Assembly: GCA_003694495.1 (NCBI GenBank)
Contig: RFJO01000065.1
Location: 1 to 5,459 of the forward strand
From: Candidatus Woesearchaeota archaeon
Lineage (GTDB): Archaea > Nanobdellota > Nanobdellia > SCGC-AAA011-G17 > GW2011-AR17
Direction of reading: 5' to 3'
Length of the DNA: 5,459 nucleotides
The stretch's first letter is position 1. Every line of letters starts with the position of its first letter. Made by a program: the position numbers and the translations under genes. The notes under the pieces were generated by a model. The model had not been told where the DNA came from, did not search any database, and was given only the letters and a program-made list of their open reading frames with translations. Shown here one piece after another: positions 4,168 through 5,459 of this stretch.

Positions 4168-5459
4168 ATGAAAAAAATTACATCAATGCTTGTGTTGGCA
4201 GTGTTCCTTATTAGTCTTGTGCCAACAGCATTAGCTGATTCTGACGAATCAGTATTAGATGAATTAGAAGACACAGTTCTGTCTGCGCCTGAACCGCAAA
4301 GAGTCAATGTCTGCGTAGACAAGCTAAAAGAGCTTAGGCCTAACATAAGACCTGCAGTTGCACGGAACTTATGTGAAAAAAGGTTAAAGCTACTTAAGAA
4401 AGCAAAAGCAATCTCAGCTAGGGCAAACAAATTATCACACAAGGCTGAAAGAATTGCAAATAAAGCAAGGTTTAAAAAACTACGTGAAGAAAATGTTAGA
4501 GAGTTGAAAGAGTTAAAAAATAAATATAAGGTTAGAAAAAAAATTGCCAAAGAAAAATTTAAGCTTGCAAAAGAGAATTACAAAAAAGCAAAAGAAAAGT
4601 ATAAGTTAGCAAAATCCAAAGTTCTTAAAGCAAAAGAGAGATTTAAGAAAGCTAAAGAACTTTACAAGGCATGCCAAGGCACACCTGCTAGTGAAGAATG
4701 TGAAAAGGCAAAAAATGAGATTAGAGATTCCTTGAAAGAAAGGCTAACCAACCACGTTGACATGTTAATAGAACATTTTGAAAAGATCAAATCAAGGATT
4801 GAGTCAAGCGAGATCTTAACTGATGAAGAAGTTGATAAAGCAACCGAATGGCTTGACAAAAAGATTGAAGAGTTAAACGCAATAAAAGAAGATATTTCCA
4901 GTGCTGAAACCAAATCAGATTTTGTAGATATTGTGAAAAAGCTTAACGCCATTTGGAAAGAATCTAAAGTTAAAAGCAAAGCTTACGCTGGACTGGTTGT
5001 CTCTGACAGGTTTGCCGGCATTCTTGTCCAAGCAAAACAACTTGAAGTTAACTTAAACAAGGTTCTTGAACGTATGGAAGCCAACGGCAAAGATACATCA
5101 CTTGTTGAAGATAAAGTCAACGAGTTAAAAGAAAAAATCGAATCAGCCAAAGCGGAGTTTGATAGTGCTAAATCAATCTACAAAGAAATGCGTGACAATA
5201 CTGATGACAGCTATGATTACAAAGCAAAAGAAAAAGAAGCAAGAGGACATATAAGAAAAGCAAAAGAATCCTTAGTTGAGGCAAGAAAGATTTTAAGGGA
5301 CATCGTTAAGACATTAAGGAATTCAAACAACTTAAGCGATTTATCTGAAATAACTGAAGAAAGCGAAGAAACAACCGACACTGAAGACACAACAGATACT
5401 GCAAGCGAAGAAACAACTGACACTGAAGACACAACAGATACTGCAAGCGAAGAAACAAC
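4168..5459 (+). CDS. secreted Lys/Ala-rich coiled-coil protein with acidic Thr-rich repeat tail (partial, C-terminus off the right edge)
   Basis: There are 430 codons from the ATG at 4168 with no stop before the edge. The start is set by GGAGGT 7 nt upstream and gives a good Sec signal peptide, MKKITSMLVLAVFLISLVPT, with cleavage likely after ALA (23). The mature part is almost all charged helix. Residues about 70-110 are AK-rich helix. Residues 127-168 are six consecutive heptads of form AK(E/S)x(F/Y/V)(K/L)x. Residues 185-290 and 300-390 are further long helices, with a second AK-rich run near 352-386. The tail from about residue 392 is acidic and Ser/Thr-rich and carries 14-residue repeats. 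Cysteines come as C49/C69 and C169/C178; the second pair closes a short loop between helices and could form a disulfide outside the cell. I know no function for it. A fibrous surface, stalk or adhesin-like role is inference, and a C-terminal anchor may lie beyond the edge. It is divergent from the membrane regulator, which may control it. Confidence 0.88.
   Translation, partial: MKKITSMLVLAVFLISLVPTALADSDESVLDELEDTVLSAPEPQRVNVCVDKLKELRPNIRPAVARNLCEKRLKLLKKAKAISARANKLSHKAERIANKARFKKLREENVRELKELKNKYKVRKKIAKEKFKLAKENYKKAKEKYKLAKSKVLKAKERFKKAKELYKACQGTPASEECEKAKNEIRDSLKERLTNHVDMLIEHFEKIKSRIESSEILTDEEVDKATEWLDKKIEELNAIKEDISSAETKSDFVDIVKKLNAIWKESKVKSKAYAGLVVSDRFAGILVQAKQLEVNLNKVLERMEANGKDTSLVEDKVNELKEKIESAKAEFDSAKSIYKEMRDNTDDSYDYKAKEKEARGHIRKAKESLVEARKILRDIVKTLRNSNNLSDLSEITEESEETTDTEDTTDTASEETTDTEDTTDTASEET
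5365..5459 (+). repeat. 42-bp tandem repeat encoding acidic Thr-rich 14-mers (array continues off the edge)
   Basis: Unit 1 is 5365-5406, unit 2 is 5407-5448, and a third begins at 5449 and is cut by the window end. Units 1 and 2 differ by one silent base (ACC versus ACT). Each encodes EETTDTEDTTDTAS in frame. Near-identity at DNA level points to recent or ongoing expansion. The true copy number cannot be seen here. Confidence 0.92.

Noticed and set aside
4077..5432. Three minus-strand open frames (4077-4550, 4662-4979, 5217-5432) with hydrophobic, membrane-like or Ser/Val-rich products
   Set aside because: They are reverse readings of Lys/Ala/Glu helix codons and of the 42-bp repeats. The plus-strand gene has a strong ribosome binding site and a signal peptide.

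Overview
The window looks archaeal and AT-rich. It carries a clear archaeal multiprotein bridging factor gene (aMBF1). Its promoters have TATA boxes placed about 26-27 nt upstream of leaderless ATGs, or upstream of GGTGA/GGAGGT ribosome binding sites. It also carries a membrane-anchored winged-helix regulator of a type known mainly from archaea. The small lysine-rich coiled-coil secretome and the AT bias would suit a DPANN-type archaeon (for example Woesearchaeota or Pacearchaeota), but that rank is inference and cannot be fixed from 5.5 kb.

Layout from left to right. (1) Positions 1-1210, minus strand: the first 403 codons of a polytopic GT-C glycosyltransferase (Alg9/GT22- or GT39-like, probably using a dolichol-phosphate sugar), running off the left edge. 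(2) Positions 1207-2709, minus strand: a 500-residue predicted lipoprotein or membrane-anchored surface protein of a family I do not recognise. Its stop overlaps the glycosyltransferase start as ATGA, so the two form one operon. (3) Positions 2710-2833: a compact divergent promoter region. (4) Positions 2834-3304, plus strand: aMBF1, a zinc ribbon plus Cro/C1-type HTH. (5) Positions 3301-3999, minus strand: a regulator with a signal peptide, an outside beta-sandwich domain, one membrane helix and an inside winged helix. It converges on aMBF1 and the two stop codons overlap in the tetramer TTAG. (6) Positions 4000-4167: a second divergent promoter region, with a phased array of short AAAGTAT-like direct repeats between the two TATA boxes. 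(7) Positions 4168 to the right edge, plus strand: a secreted, lysine/alanine-rich helical (coiled-coil) protein. It has six consecutive AK-heptads, two cysteine pairs and an acidic Thr-rich tail built from 42-bp tandem repeats.

Apart from aMBF1, every gene acts at the membrane or outside it. The glycosyltransferase and lipoprotein probably work together on surface glycans or glycoproteins. The membrane-anchored regulator and the divergent secreted coiled-coil protein form a plausible sensor/target pair sharing one control region. No tRNA, rRNA, CRISPR array or mobile element was seen. The genes have similar composition and show no obvious sign of recent transfer.
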